64,000 nucleotides of DNA from Bin87 sp965197635 (GTDB taxonomy: Bacteria; Chloroflexota; Dehalococcoidia; Lucifugimonadales; UBA3495). Below the pieces are notes generated by a model. The model was not told the DNA's origin, did not search any database, and worked only from the letters and a program-made list of their open reading frames with translations. The stretch is taken from assembly GCA_965197635.1 (NCBI GenBank), contig CBDANN010000008.1, forward strand, positions 992,001-1,056,000, given 5' to 3'. The position numbers were made by a program, and so were the translations under genes. Of this stretch, positions 9,824 through 18,431 are shown piece by piece (the first letter of the stretch is position 1; each line of letters starts with the position of its first letter).

Positions 9824-10183
9824 GTGACCCAGACCATAGTCATGCCCATTGGGATCATCGAGGAGTCGACGCCAGCCGGCGCGACCTTTCGATTGACGCC
9901 CCAAGGGCAGAACGCCGAGCTCAGCGTCGACGCCCACGTCACCGTCTGGCGCTACCACCCCGAGCAGCTCGCCATGGCGAAGTACACCGGTCGCATCACG
10001 CAAGTCCGCGACGACACCGCCACCTTCGCCATGCTGCGCGTCGAAATCGACGAGCGGTGGCCCGCCGACATCAACCCGCTGGGAGCCGGCGCACCCGTCT
10101 ACCTGGCACTGAGGGGCTCCTTCGAGCCCGACACCAGCCGCACCGCCACCACGGTGGCCGTCGAAGACCCGGAGGACGGCTAG
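9824..10183 (+). CDS. Hypothetical 119-residue protein of the recombinase island
   Basis: The GTG at 9824 is preceded by AAGGAG at good spacing. The soluble product begins M-T-Q-T-I-V-M-P-I-G-I-I-E-E-S-T and appears mostly beta (A-E-L-S-V-D-A-H-V-T-V-W-R-Y-H, then V-Y-L-A-L-R-G-S-F). I recognise no family. It is the last convincing gene before the zinc-ribbon half of the split recombinase. Confidence 0.55.
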   Translation: MTQTIVMPIGIIEESTPAGATFRLTPQGQNAELSVDAHVTVWRYHPEQLAMAKYTGRITQVRDDTATFAMLRVEIDERWPADINPLGAGAPVYLALRGSFEPDTSRTATTVAVEDPEDG

Positions 10184-10361
10184 GCATGAGCCACCCGACA
10201 ATCATCAACGCCGTCGCCGTTACAATGTTAAGGAATCCTGCAAACTGTGCTACTCTGACGCCCACACTGCGAAGAACCAACAGGGTGCAGGACAGATGCA
10301 GGAACAACCGCACAACCCGACCAGCGGCGACCTTCACAGCATTGCAGGAGGTCCAGTACCC

Positions 10362-11036
10362 ATGACAATGGCAGAACAGAACCCGGTCGCCCATCTCCTC
10401 GATGGAATGGTGCGTTGCCGCAATTGCAACACCCCCATGGAGGCCACTGGCGAGTCCTTCGGGGAAACGCCCAAGTACGTATGCCCCCGCAGTCCGGAAA
10501 GCTGCGACACACGCGAAGTACCAGCAGAGGCGCTGGCCCGCCTGATGGTCGAAAGGGTAATCCGAACCGCTCTGGAAGGCGAAAACGTAAAGCGGGTGGC
10601 CGAGATAGTCCAGGAGGATGCACGGCATCAGGACGAAGAGTACTCGTACGCCAAGTTCCTCACGGCACTGAGGTCGATGGACGACCTCTACGGCGTCGAA
10701 TCGTTCGCCGCACCTCCTTCTCGTGCCCTTCCGGAGCCAGACCCGGAAATGCTAAGGCTCCTTGAACTGGATCCGGGTCAATACATTGAACCGTTGCGCC
10801 GACTTGACCGGTACTGGAGCGTTACGGGAGATACCGGGCACATCGAACAGTACGCTCTCGACCTGAACACCTACCTGCGCCCCAGCAACATCCGCACCAC
10901 CAGGGCCATCATTGAAACCGCGGTGGCCGGAATTAGCGTCGGCGCGGGGTCTGCCACCATCAGGTACCGGATGCCCATGCCCCCAGGCAGCGGACCCGAA
11001 GGCGCAAAGCAGGAAGAGGTCGACCTCCCGAGCTGA
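10362..11036 (+). CDS. Split large serine recombinase, C-terminal half (zinc ribbon and coiled-coil region)
   Basis: The ATG at 10362 follows AGGAGG (10346-10351). The start is exactly what is missing from the protein at 7040: L-L-D-G-M-V-R-C-R-N-C-N-T-P-M is a recombinase zinc ribbon, with C-P-R and E-S-C-D-T as the second cysteine pair. An alpha-helical region follows, and the C-terminus S-A-T-I-R-Y-R-M-P-M-P-P aligns with the end of the intact recombinase (L-I-I-K-Y-R-V-P-T-P-P, about 13679-13711). Together the halves would be about 489 residues, a normal LSR size. The 2.5-kb gap holds island cargo, so this is gene splitting by insertion or a stable two-subunit design. Confidence 0.7.
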   Translation: MTMAEQNPVAHLLDGMVRCRNCNTPMEATGESFGETPKYVCPRSPESCDTREVPAEALARLMVERVIRTALEGENVKRVAEIVQEDARHQDEEYSYAKFLTALRSMDDLYGVESFAAPPSRALPEPDPEMLRLLELDPGQYIEPLRRLDRYWSVTGDTGHIEQYALDLNTYLRPSNIRTTRAIIETAVAGISVGAGSATIRYRMPMPPGSGPEGAKQEEVDLPS

Positions 11037-11078
11037 CGGTCGACACTTCGGAAGTCTGGAACTCCGCCCAGACTACGT

Positions 11079-11477
11079 TCATTCGAGGGGAGCGAACACC
11101 GGCTCCGCGACCTCGCCGTTGGCGACCCACACCACCCGGCAGAACGCTGTCTCGTCTTCGAGTGCCCTCGAACCCGAAACCGCCAGCGACAGAAATCCTC
11201 TCACGCTGGCTGCCAGCCCATCCAACGGGCGCCCCGCACCGGCCAGCGCCTGCACCAGCCGGCTTTCGAATGGCGAGCCTCGCTCGATGGTGTCGTCAGG
11301 CAACCTCCGGGTAACAACTGCTCCCTCGGATGCCCGGTACAACTCCAGCGACTCCATGGTCCAGTCCTCGATCATGGCATCGAAATTCGCCTGACTGATG
11401 AGACGCAAAAGCCGCTCGCCCGAATCATCCGGCGCATCCAGCAACTCATCGAAGAGACCAGTCTCGCCTACGCTCAT
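11079..11477 (-). CDS. Hypothetical protein, divergent from the XRE regulator
   Basis: This 132-residue acidic protein starts M-S-V-G-E-T-G-L-F-D-E-L-L-D-A-P-D-D-S-G-E-R-L-L-R-L-I. It has no signal peptide or membrane segment. It is transcribed away from the regulator at 11635 across a 157-base gap that must hold both promoters. A divergent pair with a regulator is a common arrangement for an accessory or directionality protein, but no family is recognised. Confidence 0.5.
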   Translation of the reverse strand: MSVGETGLFDELLDAPDDSGERLLRLISQANFDAMIEDWTMESLELYRASEGAVVTRRLPDDTIERGSPFESRLVQALAGAGRPLDGLAASVRGFLSLAVSGSRALEDETAFCRVVWVANGEVAEPVFAPLE

Positions 11478-11634
11478 TTCTCGCTCAAATCAGGTGGGTG
11501 TGTTACGGTGCAGAAGCTTAATTCGGCCCAAGCGCCGCGTCTCTAAAGACACAATCTGCTACCATGAAGTATAGCGTAAACGCCACAGAAACCGGATGGC
11601 AAACTGTCATCAAAACAGCGGGGAGGTGACCCGC

Positions 11635-12117
11635 ATGAACAAACTCACGGGCACCAGCCAAGCCTCGGCAGCCGTCCCGCAGGACCACCCCGACAGAGCA
11701 ACCAAGGGAAGCTACATACTACCCATCGGTCCGGTGCTCAGGCGGATGAGAGGCGGAAGGAGCCTCCGCGATGTGGAGCGCGACACCGGCGTCGCCAACT
11801 CCCGCCTGTGCAACATCGAAAGGGGCAGCCAGCAGCCCGGATTGAAGTTCCTCGGCCGCATGGCCGACTACTATCAAACCAGCGTGGCCGAAATCATCCG
11901 GCAGGCGGAACTCCTCAGGGACTGCCGAGCCGACCCCCATGAGGCCATGGCAGCCGACGTGGAGCGCTCCTATCAGTCCGTGACGGAAGACCCCAGGCTA
12001 CAACCCTGGAACGAACCGGTTGATGCACTGTCGGTCGAGGCCAAGAGGCAGGTGGTCAGGATGTACGAACTCCTGACCGGCAAGACGCTTTTGGACTCAA
12101 CGACCGGCACGCCGTGA
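11635..12117 (+). CDS. XRE-family transcriptional regulator
   Basis: The ATG at 11635 follows GGGAGGTGA. Residues 27-85 form a helix-turn-helix domain: G-P-V-L-R-R-M-R-G-G-R-S-L-R-D-V-E-R-D-T-G-V, N-S-R-L-C-N-I-E-R-G-S-Q-Q-P, L-K-F-L-G-R-M-A-D-Y-Y. The C-terminal part (D-A-L-S-V-E-A-K-R-Q-V-V-R-M-Y-E-L-L-T-G) looks like a short dimerisation helix. It lies directly upstream of the intact recombinase and divergent from 11079-11477, so it probably controls the element's excision genes. Its stop is 63 bases before the recombinase start. Confidence 0.8.
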   Translation: MNKLTGTSQASAAVPQDHPDRATKGSYILPIGPVLRRMRGGRSLRDVERDTGVANSRLCNIERGSQQPGLKFLGRMADYYQTSVAEIIRQAELLRDCRADPHEAMAADVERSYQSVTEDPRLQPWNEPVDALSVEAKRQVVRMYELLTGKTLLDSTTGTP

Positions 12118-12180
12118 GGGGACCGGCGGCCCGCAGCAGCATTTGCCGCCACAACCAAAAACGCAGCGGAGGAAAGTCCA

Positions 12181-14153
12181 TGCCCCCAACGAAGAGAAAG
12201 GAAGGCGAGCCAATAAGGGTCGTGCTCTACATCAGATTTTCCAGTTGGAAACAGGATGCCGAAAACACCAAGGAAGGCCAACTCAACGCCCTGCAGGCCT
12301 ACGCGGATGAACGCGGGTACATCGTGGTGGGGATCTACATCGACGAGGCGGTCAGCGGCAAGAGGGACGACCGGCGGGACTTCAACCGCATGATGCGGGC
12401 TGCCCGGAGCCGGAAACGGCCCTTCGACGAAGTCCTGATCTGGAAGTTCGACCGGTTCGGCCGTCGGTCCAGCACCATCGACCGACGCGCCACGGAACTC
12501 GAAGAGCTCGGCATTGCCGTTACCGCCGTCCAGCAACCTATTGATGGGAAGCCGTCCGTCGTGAGGTTCGTCAGAAACCTCCTGGGTAACGTGGCAGAGT
12601 TCTTCAGCGACAACATGGGCGAGGACATTGCCCGTGGGATGAAGACTGCGGCCGGCCACGGCGTCTGGACCAATTCGTCCGTCCCATTCGGACTCAAGAG
12701 GGACTACCGGATGGACCGAGAACGGATGCGGCCGTTCCTGATACCCGATCCCGACACCGAATGGATCATCAGGCGGCTTTTCGAGCTGTACCTTGACGGC
12801 GCCGGCTCCACCAAGATCGCCGAGATATTCCGGGACGAGGAAGTACCGAACGCCACGGAAAAGCCATGGACTGGACCGGACGTCACCCGCCGGCTGAAAA
12901 ACATCGCCTACTCCGGGTGGATACGCCACGGAAAGCGCTCAAAATTCGACGATGCCGAATTGCTGGCGCCTTGGCTCGAAATGGCGCTGGTGGACCTAGC
13001 GGACTACAACAGGGCACAGGAAATAATGGCGTCTCACACCCCGAAAATAACTCACCCGCGCGAGGTCGCCAGCGTCCACCTGCTGGCCGGACGGGTCTTC
13101 TGCGACAAGTGCGACTGCAAGATGAGCCCCACCGGCGGTGAACGCAGCTACTACAACTGCAACCTTCGGCGCACACACCTGTCGTCGTGCGACACCCCTA
13201 ATCCCCCGGCGGACCTGCTGGACGCCGCAGTGCTCCGGCACGTTCTCGACAGGATCCTCATCAAGGAAAATACGGAACGCGTCCTCGCCATCGTGGCTAA
13301 GAGCCAGACCGAAACCACGATGGAGGTGGAAGAGGAGCTCAGGAACATCAGTCTGGAAATCGAAACCCAAAAAGCATCCAGGAAAAGACTGCTGGAGCTA
13401 TTCGATGAAGAAGAGGAGGTCCAATGGAGAGACATCTCCGAAAGGATGGGTGAAATCCGGGAGGCGCTGACGAGGTTGGAAGCCAACGCCCTGGAAGCCA
13501 AGGCCAAGGTGTCAAACGAGAAAGCCCTCATATCGAACCCCGAAAAGGTGTCCGCCTACCTCCAAGACCTGAAGACCTATCTGCGGGGCACCAACTTAGA
13601 CCTGACCAAGGAGATTCTGAGGGAATTGATCGTGCAGGTCAGGGTGCTTCCAGGAGAGACGAAGGACACCGCGACCTTGATCATCAAGTACCGGGTCCCG
13701 ACCCCACCTAAGGGCTGGTCCAACGAAGCCGACGTTGAGGAGCTGTTGCTCAGACAAAAAGCGCGCTCTTTGGAAATGCCGGGCCAGCCGGGACGACTGC
13801 GGCGGCAGGACTACGAGTATCGACGCGGCGGCACCCGCAACATCTTCCTGACCTGTGAGCCCTTGGCGGGCTGGCGCCACCTGGCCATCACGGAAAGGCG
13901 CACCATGGTGGACTTCGCCCACCAGATGCGGTGGCTGGTGGATGTGGCTTACCCCGATGCTCCGGTGGTGCGAGTGGTCCTCGACAATCTGAACACCCAC
14001 CGCATGGCCTCCCTATACGAGACCTTCCCAGCTGCTGAGGCCCGACGCATCGTGAAGCGGCTCGAGTTCCACCACACGCCCAAACACGCCAGTTGGCTGA
14101 ATCCTGTCCTGAGCTTGCCGAAGGGATGGCGGAGATCGAATTCAGCGTGTTGA
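12181..14153 (+). CDS. Large serine recombinase (intact catalytic core), 3' end fused to an IS630 fragment
   Basis: The ATG at 12181 follows GGAGGA at good spacing; an upstream GTG at 12114 overlaps the regulator's stop and adds unrelated residues. The catalytic domain has Y-I-R-F-S (17-21) and W-K-F-D-R-F-G-R (88-95), so nucleophile and arginines are present. The recombinase domain follows (N-S-S-V-P-F-G-L-K-R-D-Y, R-R-L-K-N-I-A-Y-S-G-W-I), then a zinc ribbon (V-F-C-D-K-C-D-C-K-M, Y-N-C and S-S-C-D-T), a long coiled coil, and the end L-I-I-K-Y-R-V-P-T-P-P-K-G-W. Native homology stops near 13770. Beyond it the frame enters IS630 transposase sequence, adding about 130 foreign residues. The recombinase part appears complete. 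Confidence 0.85.
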
Positions 14154-14327
14154 GCCGGGCCTGTCTCAAGGGGAGAAATCCCGACGCCGTCGCCTTGGAG
14201 CGTCAAATCACGGCTTACGAGACCTACCGCAATGCAGCGGGCGCCACCATCAACTGGCGGTTCAGCACCCACGACGCCAGAACCAAACTCCATCGCCTCT
14301 ATCCATGCCATTCCAAGGTTGATTGAG
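13770..14327 (+). pseudogene. IS630-family transposase remnant with a 23-bp micro-insertion
   Basis: The C-terminal half of an IS630 transposase related to 47215-48344 (shared R-R-Q-D-Y-E-Y-R-R, N-I-F-L-T-C-E-P-L-A-G-W-R, V-V-L-D-N-L-N-T-H-R-M-A-S). The 5' half is missing. After H-A-S-W-L-N, where the catalytic glutamate should follow, 23 bases containing CTGAGCTTGCCGAAGG (14103-14125) interrupt the gene and shift the frame. The native sequence M-A-E-I-E-F-S-V resumes at 14126 and ends H-R-L-Y-P-C-H-S. Confidence 0.8.
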
Positions 14328-14335
14328 TACTAGAG

Positions 14336-15530
14336 GTGAGGCACCGGCTGTTGACCGCCAGCGCTGCCACCCTGGCCCCGCTGCTAAAACCGGTGAAGGC
14401 CGCGGTGTTCAGTCGGCGCAACCTGCACCGCGGTCGGCACATCCCAGCGCGTACCTTCGCCGACTGGAACAACCCATCACCCGGTTTCCTGGAGATTGAC
14501 CTGGTGGCCCATTGCGGCGACAACATGGGTGGCTCCTTCGTCTACAGTCTGGTGGCCACCGACGTCGGCGCCGGCTGGCCTGACCATGGATGATCAGGGC
14601 GGTGCCCCTGCTGGTCAGGGAGCAGACCCTGGCGGTGGTGGGGCTGGAAACCATTGCCAAACAGCTGCCCTTTCCCATGCTCTGCATCGACCCCGACAAC
14701 GACAGTGTGTTCATCAACGACACCCTCACTCAGTACTGCATCGATCATGGCATCGAGTTCACCCGTTCCCAAGCGTTCCATAAGAATGACCAAGCTTGGG
14801 TAGAGCAGAAGAATGGCGCGTCCATCTGGCGGTTCCTGGGCCATGAGCGTTACTCGGGCCAGATCATAGCGCACCTGCATGGTGCGCTGCGTCTGTACGT
14901 GAACTACTTCCAGTCGCCGTTCGAGTTGGTAGGGAAACCCCGCAATGGGTCAGCCGTCATCAAGCGCTACATCTCGCCAGCCACACCCTGCGACCGGGTG
15001 ATCCAGCACGGGGGGTCGGCGCCGATTCGAAGGCAGTCCTCAGCCAGCAACGGGCCACATTGGACCCGGTGGCGTTGCTGCACGCCATCAGGGAAGCCCA
15101 GTCAGCGCTGGCGGCCATCGTATCCCCGGAGATCAGGCCCACCCTGGGGAGTGAGAGCCTGGAACGGTTTCTGGCCAGGCTGCCCGACCGATGGCGTGAG
15201 GAGCAGCAGCAGGCCGATCGGAAGCCCAGAGTCCAACCGCCGCGCACCTGGCGAACGCGTAAGGATCCGTTTCGAAGGGTGTGGTGCGACGTGCTGGGCT
15301 GGCTGCAGGAAGACCCGGACGCCAGCTGCTGAGGCCGGCTACAGGCAGATCCCCAGACCGGTTCAGCCGAACCCACCTGCGCACATTGCAGCGCAGGGTG
15401 CAACAGTGGCGCGGCATCATGGCAAACAAGATGGTTGACGCAGCGTCCGGAGCCACACTGCCCGAAACCCAGTGGAATGCCGAAAATGGTGCTGGCGGCA
15501 GGAGAACCAAAGTGCTGAATGTTGAGTAAC
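14336..15530 (+). pseudogene. Integrase-core (rve-type) transposase, truncated and frameshifted
   Basis: Pieces in different frames build one transposase: F-L-E-I-D-L-V-A-H-C-G-D (first aspartate), I-D-P-D-N-D-S-V-F-I-N-D-T-L (second), N-D-Q-A-W-V-E-Q-K-N-G-A (glutamate), then L-R-L-Y-V-N-Y-F-Q, D-P-V-A-L-L-H-A-I-R-E-A-Q-S-A-L-A-A-I, R-T-W-R-T-R-K-D-P-F, and L-R-T-L-Q-R-R-V-Q-Q-W-R at about 15380. There are at least three frame changes and the N-terminus is lost. A 20-base semi-palindrome (14579-14598) replaces the codons after G-A-G-W and causes one frameshift. Fold and motifs resemble IS481/IS21-type enzymes. Confidence 0.7.
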
Positions 15531-15559
15531 ATTTGCTGATGAGGCAATAGGAACACTAA

Positions 15560-16422
15560 GAGCCTGTTTACAATCTTTTTAGGATTAGCACCGTGAAGGC
15601 GAGCACCACCATTTGCAGGCTGGTATTGAGCTTTCTTTCACAGTTCTTCCAGAGCCGGCGGCACTTTTCCAGCCAGGCGAATGACCGCTCCACCACCCAT
15701 GGTTTCGGCAGCACCACGAAGGTGTGCAGTTCGTTGCGTTTCACCACTTCCACCGAGGCTCCCAATATGCCTTGCACTGCAGCAGCAAAGGGCTTCCCGA
15801 TGTAACCACCGTCCACCAACACATTCTGGACCCGGTTGAGGTCGGACCGGTTTTCGTCAAACATCGCCAAAGCCCCAGCCCGATCGGTAACGTCGGCGGT
15901 AGTCACCTGTATCGCATGGGGCAATCCTTGCGTGTCCACCGCGATATGACGCTTGATTCCGGACACCTTTTTGCCCGCGTCATAGCCCTTCTGCTCGGCG
16001 GTGTCCGTGTTCTTGACGCTCTGGGAGTCCACGATGCAGCAGCTGGTCTGCTCTTCCCTCCCATTGCTTTGTCGGGCCTCGCCAACCGATTTTTTTTAGG
16101 ACTTGTTCCAGAATGGAATCCTGCTCCGGGTCGGGCTGCTCGCTCCATTGCCGGAAATACTGGTAACAAGTGCGCCAATCGGGGAAGTCCGCCGGCAGCA
16201 TTCGCCACTGGCAGCCGCTTTTCAGGAGATACAGCACGCCGCAGAAAACGTCATACAAGTCCACAATGCGGGGCTTGGTCCGGCGTCGGGCCGACTTCAG
16301 CGTGGGCAGAATACGGGCGAATTGCTCCCTACTGATGTCGCTGGGATAGGAATGAGACATGATTACCCCTCCCCTGATAATAGTCTCAGCTTAACCTATT
16401 TCAGAGATCGTAGACAGGTTCT
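15560..16422 (-). mobile_element. IS5-family element, copy A (two-frame form)
   Basis: Terminal repeats GAGCCTGTTTACAATC (left) and the complement of GAACCTGTCTACGATC (right) bound about 863 bp. On the minus strand the transposase starts at 16360 (M-S-H-S-Y-P-S-D-I-S-R-E-Q-F-A-R-I-L-P) and is split at an 8-A run near 16090 into two overlapping frames, the second reading M-D-S-Q-S-V-K-N-T-D-T-A-E-Q-K-G-Y-D-A-G down to 15568. Sibling copies with seven A's read as one frame. Confidence 0.88.
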
Positions 16423-17051
16423 AAAACCGTACCATTGAAATGGCTTGAGTTTATGGTCCATCAACTTGTGCGGGGCTGACAGGACCGGATAGATTCGATA
16501 TCAAGATGGCTCAGGTGGTCCATACAGAGGCGTTCGTCATAGAGTAGAACTATGTCGCCAGATTATTCTTGGCAGAGTTTGTTGTAAACTCTGCCACGCC
16601 GAGCGAGGGGCCACTGTGGATGAGTTGGCCCGCGTTACGTAACGGCTGTTTGGCGAAGCAGTGTTGTCCCGCGTCAATTATTCCAACCGGATTGTCATCG
16701 ATTGGTTTTGCCGGTTCATTCCCATGGCCGCGGTGGATTCACCCCATTGGTCTGGTCGTAGGAGATTAGTTCGGAGCCTCTGCAACCACCCTCGAAGCGT
16801 AGATCGACGATTAACCGATCTGCGGTGATGATTGGGTCATCGAAGGTTCCCTCGCCTACTCGGGGCAGATGCGCTTTGCGATGTCGATGGCCCGTTTTGC
16901 AAGGCGTGCGCATTCCGACCGGCCCCGGTCGGTATTACGGTGGGTCATCGGATCCGGACATCTGAGTGCGTAATGAAAGGTGGTCATGGCGCTCTCCCCA
17001 AGGACGGCCGGAGTTCTTGACCCTGATACAACCCAATGTTACCGTTGGGTC
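16423..17051. other. Gene-poor stretch
   Basis: About 630 bases between IS5 copy A and the DUF6932-like gene. No frame with protein-like character, RNA gene or clear repeat was seen. The last 100 bases presumably hold the promoter for the gene at 17052. Confidence 0.5.
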
Positions 17052-17501
17052 ATGATACTGCAGTTCGATGCGGATGGACTGCTGCTGCCGGGGATTCACT
17101 GGGCCACATGGGATGAGGTGACCACAAGGTTTGGCAACACCCCATGGCGCAGACAGCTTCTGGACGGACTTGGGGTGGCCATTGGCAGCCTGAGGCGGGC
17201 CGGCTGTCGTACTGTGTACATCGACGGCAGTTTCGTGACGAGCAAGGAGATTCCCAACGATTTCGCTGCCTGCTGGGACGAGGAGGATGTGGTGCCGGAA
17301 CTTCTGGACCCGGTGCTGCTGCAGTTCGATGCTGGCAGGGCGGCCCAGAAGGCCAGGTATCTGGGTGAGCTGTTTCCCGCCTCGTTGGGAGCCACCGTGG
17401 AGGGGATGTCGTTTCTCGAATTCTTCCAGACGGATCGCGAAACCGGAGGGAGCAAGGGCATAGTCGCAGTGGATCTGGGAGGCGCCGATGATCAAGAATG
17501 A
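17052..17501 (+). CDS. DUF6932-like protein, first gene of a toxin-antitoxin-like pair
   Basis: From the ATG at 17052 (an upstream in-frame ATG at 16980 adds unconserved residues) the 149-residue protein begins M-I-L-Q-F-D-A-D-G-L-L-L-P-G-I-H-W-A-T-W-D-E-V. The core R-R-A-G-C-R-T-V-Y-I-D-G-S-F-V-T-S-K-E-I-P-N-D-F-A resembles a minimal nucleotidyltransferase motif (G-S, then D-x-D or similar), as I recall for DUF6932 proteins. It ends K-G-I-V-A-V-D-L-G-G-A-D-D-Q-E. It overlaps the next gene by 14 bases, which implies translational coupling. Confidence 0.7.
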   Translation: MILQFDADGLLLPGIHWATWDEVTTRFGNTPWRRQLLDGLGVAIGSLRRAGCRTVYIDGSFVTSKEIPNDFAACWDEEDVVPELLDPVLLQFDAGRAAQKARYLGELFPASLGATVEGMSFLEFFQTDRETGGSKGIVAVDLGGADDQE

Positions 17502-17931
17502 ACGGCAGTACCGGATAACCCGCACGCAGGCCGAGCGTTTCGCTCGGACTCTGGAGGGTATCGGGAGCAGACCGGAGGGAGCCGATGGTATGCACCCCAT
17601 GATCGCGCAGGCGCAGGTGGACGCGGTCAGCAACCAGTTGGCCGATCTGGAGGCTGAACTGCGCGAGTACGAGGCGGTCAGGGAGGGAGTGTTCCCATTG
17701 GAGGCCCTGCGGGAGGCTGTCAACCTCCCCGAACTTCTCATAAAGGCCCGCATCGCCCGAGGACTGACCCAGAGGGATCTGGCGGACCGGGTGGGATTGA
17801 AGGAGCAGCAGATACAGCGGTACGAGGCCACGGATTACGTGGCCGCTAAATGGTCCCGCATCAGGGAGGTGGCGGATGTGCTCAGCATGGAGCTCGGTGG
17901 CTCGGCCCGGTCGGTGGAAGCCCAACATTGA
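17488..17931 (+). CDS. XRE-type helix-turn-helix protein, second gene of the pair
   Basis: The 147-residue protein begins M-I-K-N-E-R-Q-Y-R-I-T-R-T-Q-A-E-R-F. An N-terminal helical region (A-Q-V-D-A-V-S-N-Q-L-A-D-L-E-A-E-L-R-E-Y-E) precedes a C-terminal HTH (L-I-K-A-R-I-A-R-G-L-T-Q-R-D-L-A-D-R-V-G, Q-Q-I-Q-R-Y-E). This layout is typical of antitoxin-like regulators that pair with a small enzyme. It probably represses its own operon and neutralises or tunes the upstream protein. That role is inferred from arrangement. Confidence 0.72.
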   Translation: MIKNERQYRITRTQAERFARTLEGIGSRPEGADGMHPMIAQAQVDAVSNQLADLEAELREYEAVREGVFPLEALREAVNLPELLIKARIARGLTQRDLADRVGLKEQQIQRYEATDYVAAKWSRIREVADVLSMELGGSARSVEAQH

Positions 17932-17973
17932 GAACTGGTCAGTTGGTATTCGAAGCGTGAGACATTGGCCACC

Positions 17974-18008
17974 ATGTTGAAGCGAGTTGTTCACCCTGGA
18001 GAGATCCT
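17974..18008 (+). pseudogene. Start of a HigA-like antitoxin gene cut by an IS
   Basis: The ATG at 17974 opens M-L-K-R-V-V-H-P-G-E-I-L. The V-H-P-G-E-(I/V)-L signature is the usual N-terminus of HigA/VapI-type antitoxins. The DDE element begins at 18009, two residues later a stop appears, and no continuation was found to the right of the element. Only this stub supports the call. Confidence 0.45.
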
Positions 18009-18431
18009 CTCGACTTTGTACAACTAAGCGGCGTAGGCGAGAGAGTCGAGCATCAGGTGATATAAGGAACTGGGGACTTTAATCAGTTCCGGCTCGGGCT
18101 CGGACGTCGTAAAAGTCCCGTGCCGCACCCAGATGTAACGTCTGACCATGGCGATGGCGTCGGCGAAGGAAGGGCTGGTCTTTTCATACCAGGCGGTCGC
18201 GCGGGGTGTCATTTCAATCTGCTGCTGTCCGATGAGGACGTCGGCCATCAGCGTGACCACACTGAACCGGCCCAGGAGCGCGGGGGTAGTGCGCGCGCTG
18301 GCCAGTTCCGACCACTGGCGCTGGGTTTCCATGCCCAGATGGGCCCGTGCCTCGGCAAAGGTGACCTCGACCTGCCAGCGCAGCAGATACCACTGGAGTA
18401 GGTGCCGGGGTTCCGCCGCGGTGTCGGTGCC

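Noticed and set aside
10186..10365. Short frame M-S-H-P-T-I-I-N-A-V between two island genes
   Set aside because: There is no Shine-Dalgarno, no hydrophobic or structured segment, and it overlaps the start of the zinc-ribbon gene.
13770..14153. Recombinase-transposase fusion as a new protein type
   Set aside because: The added part is a decayed IS630 fragment with a broken active site and no start, so it is a junction artefact of insertion and deletion.
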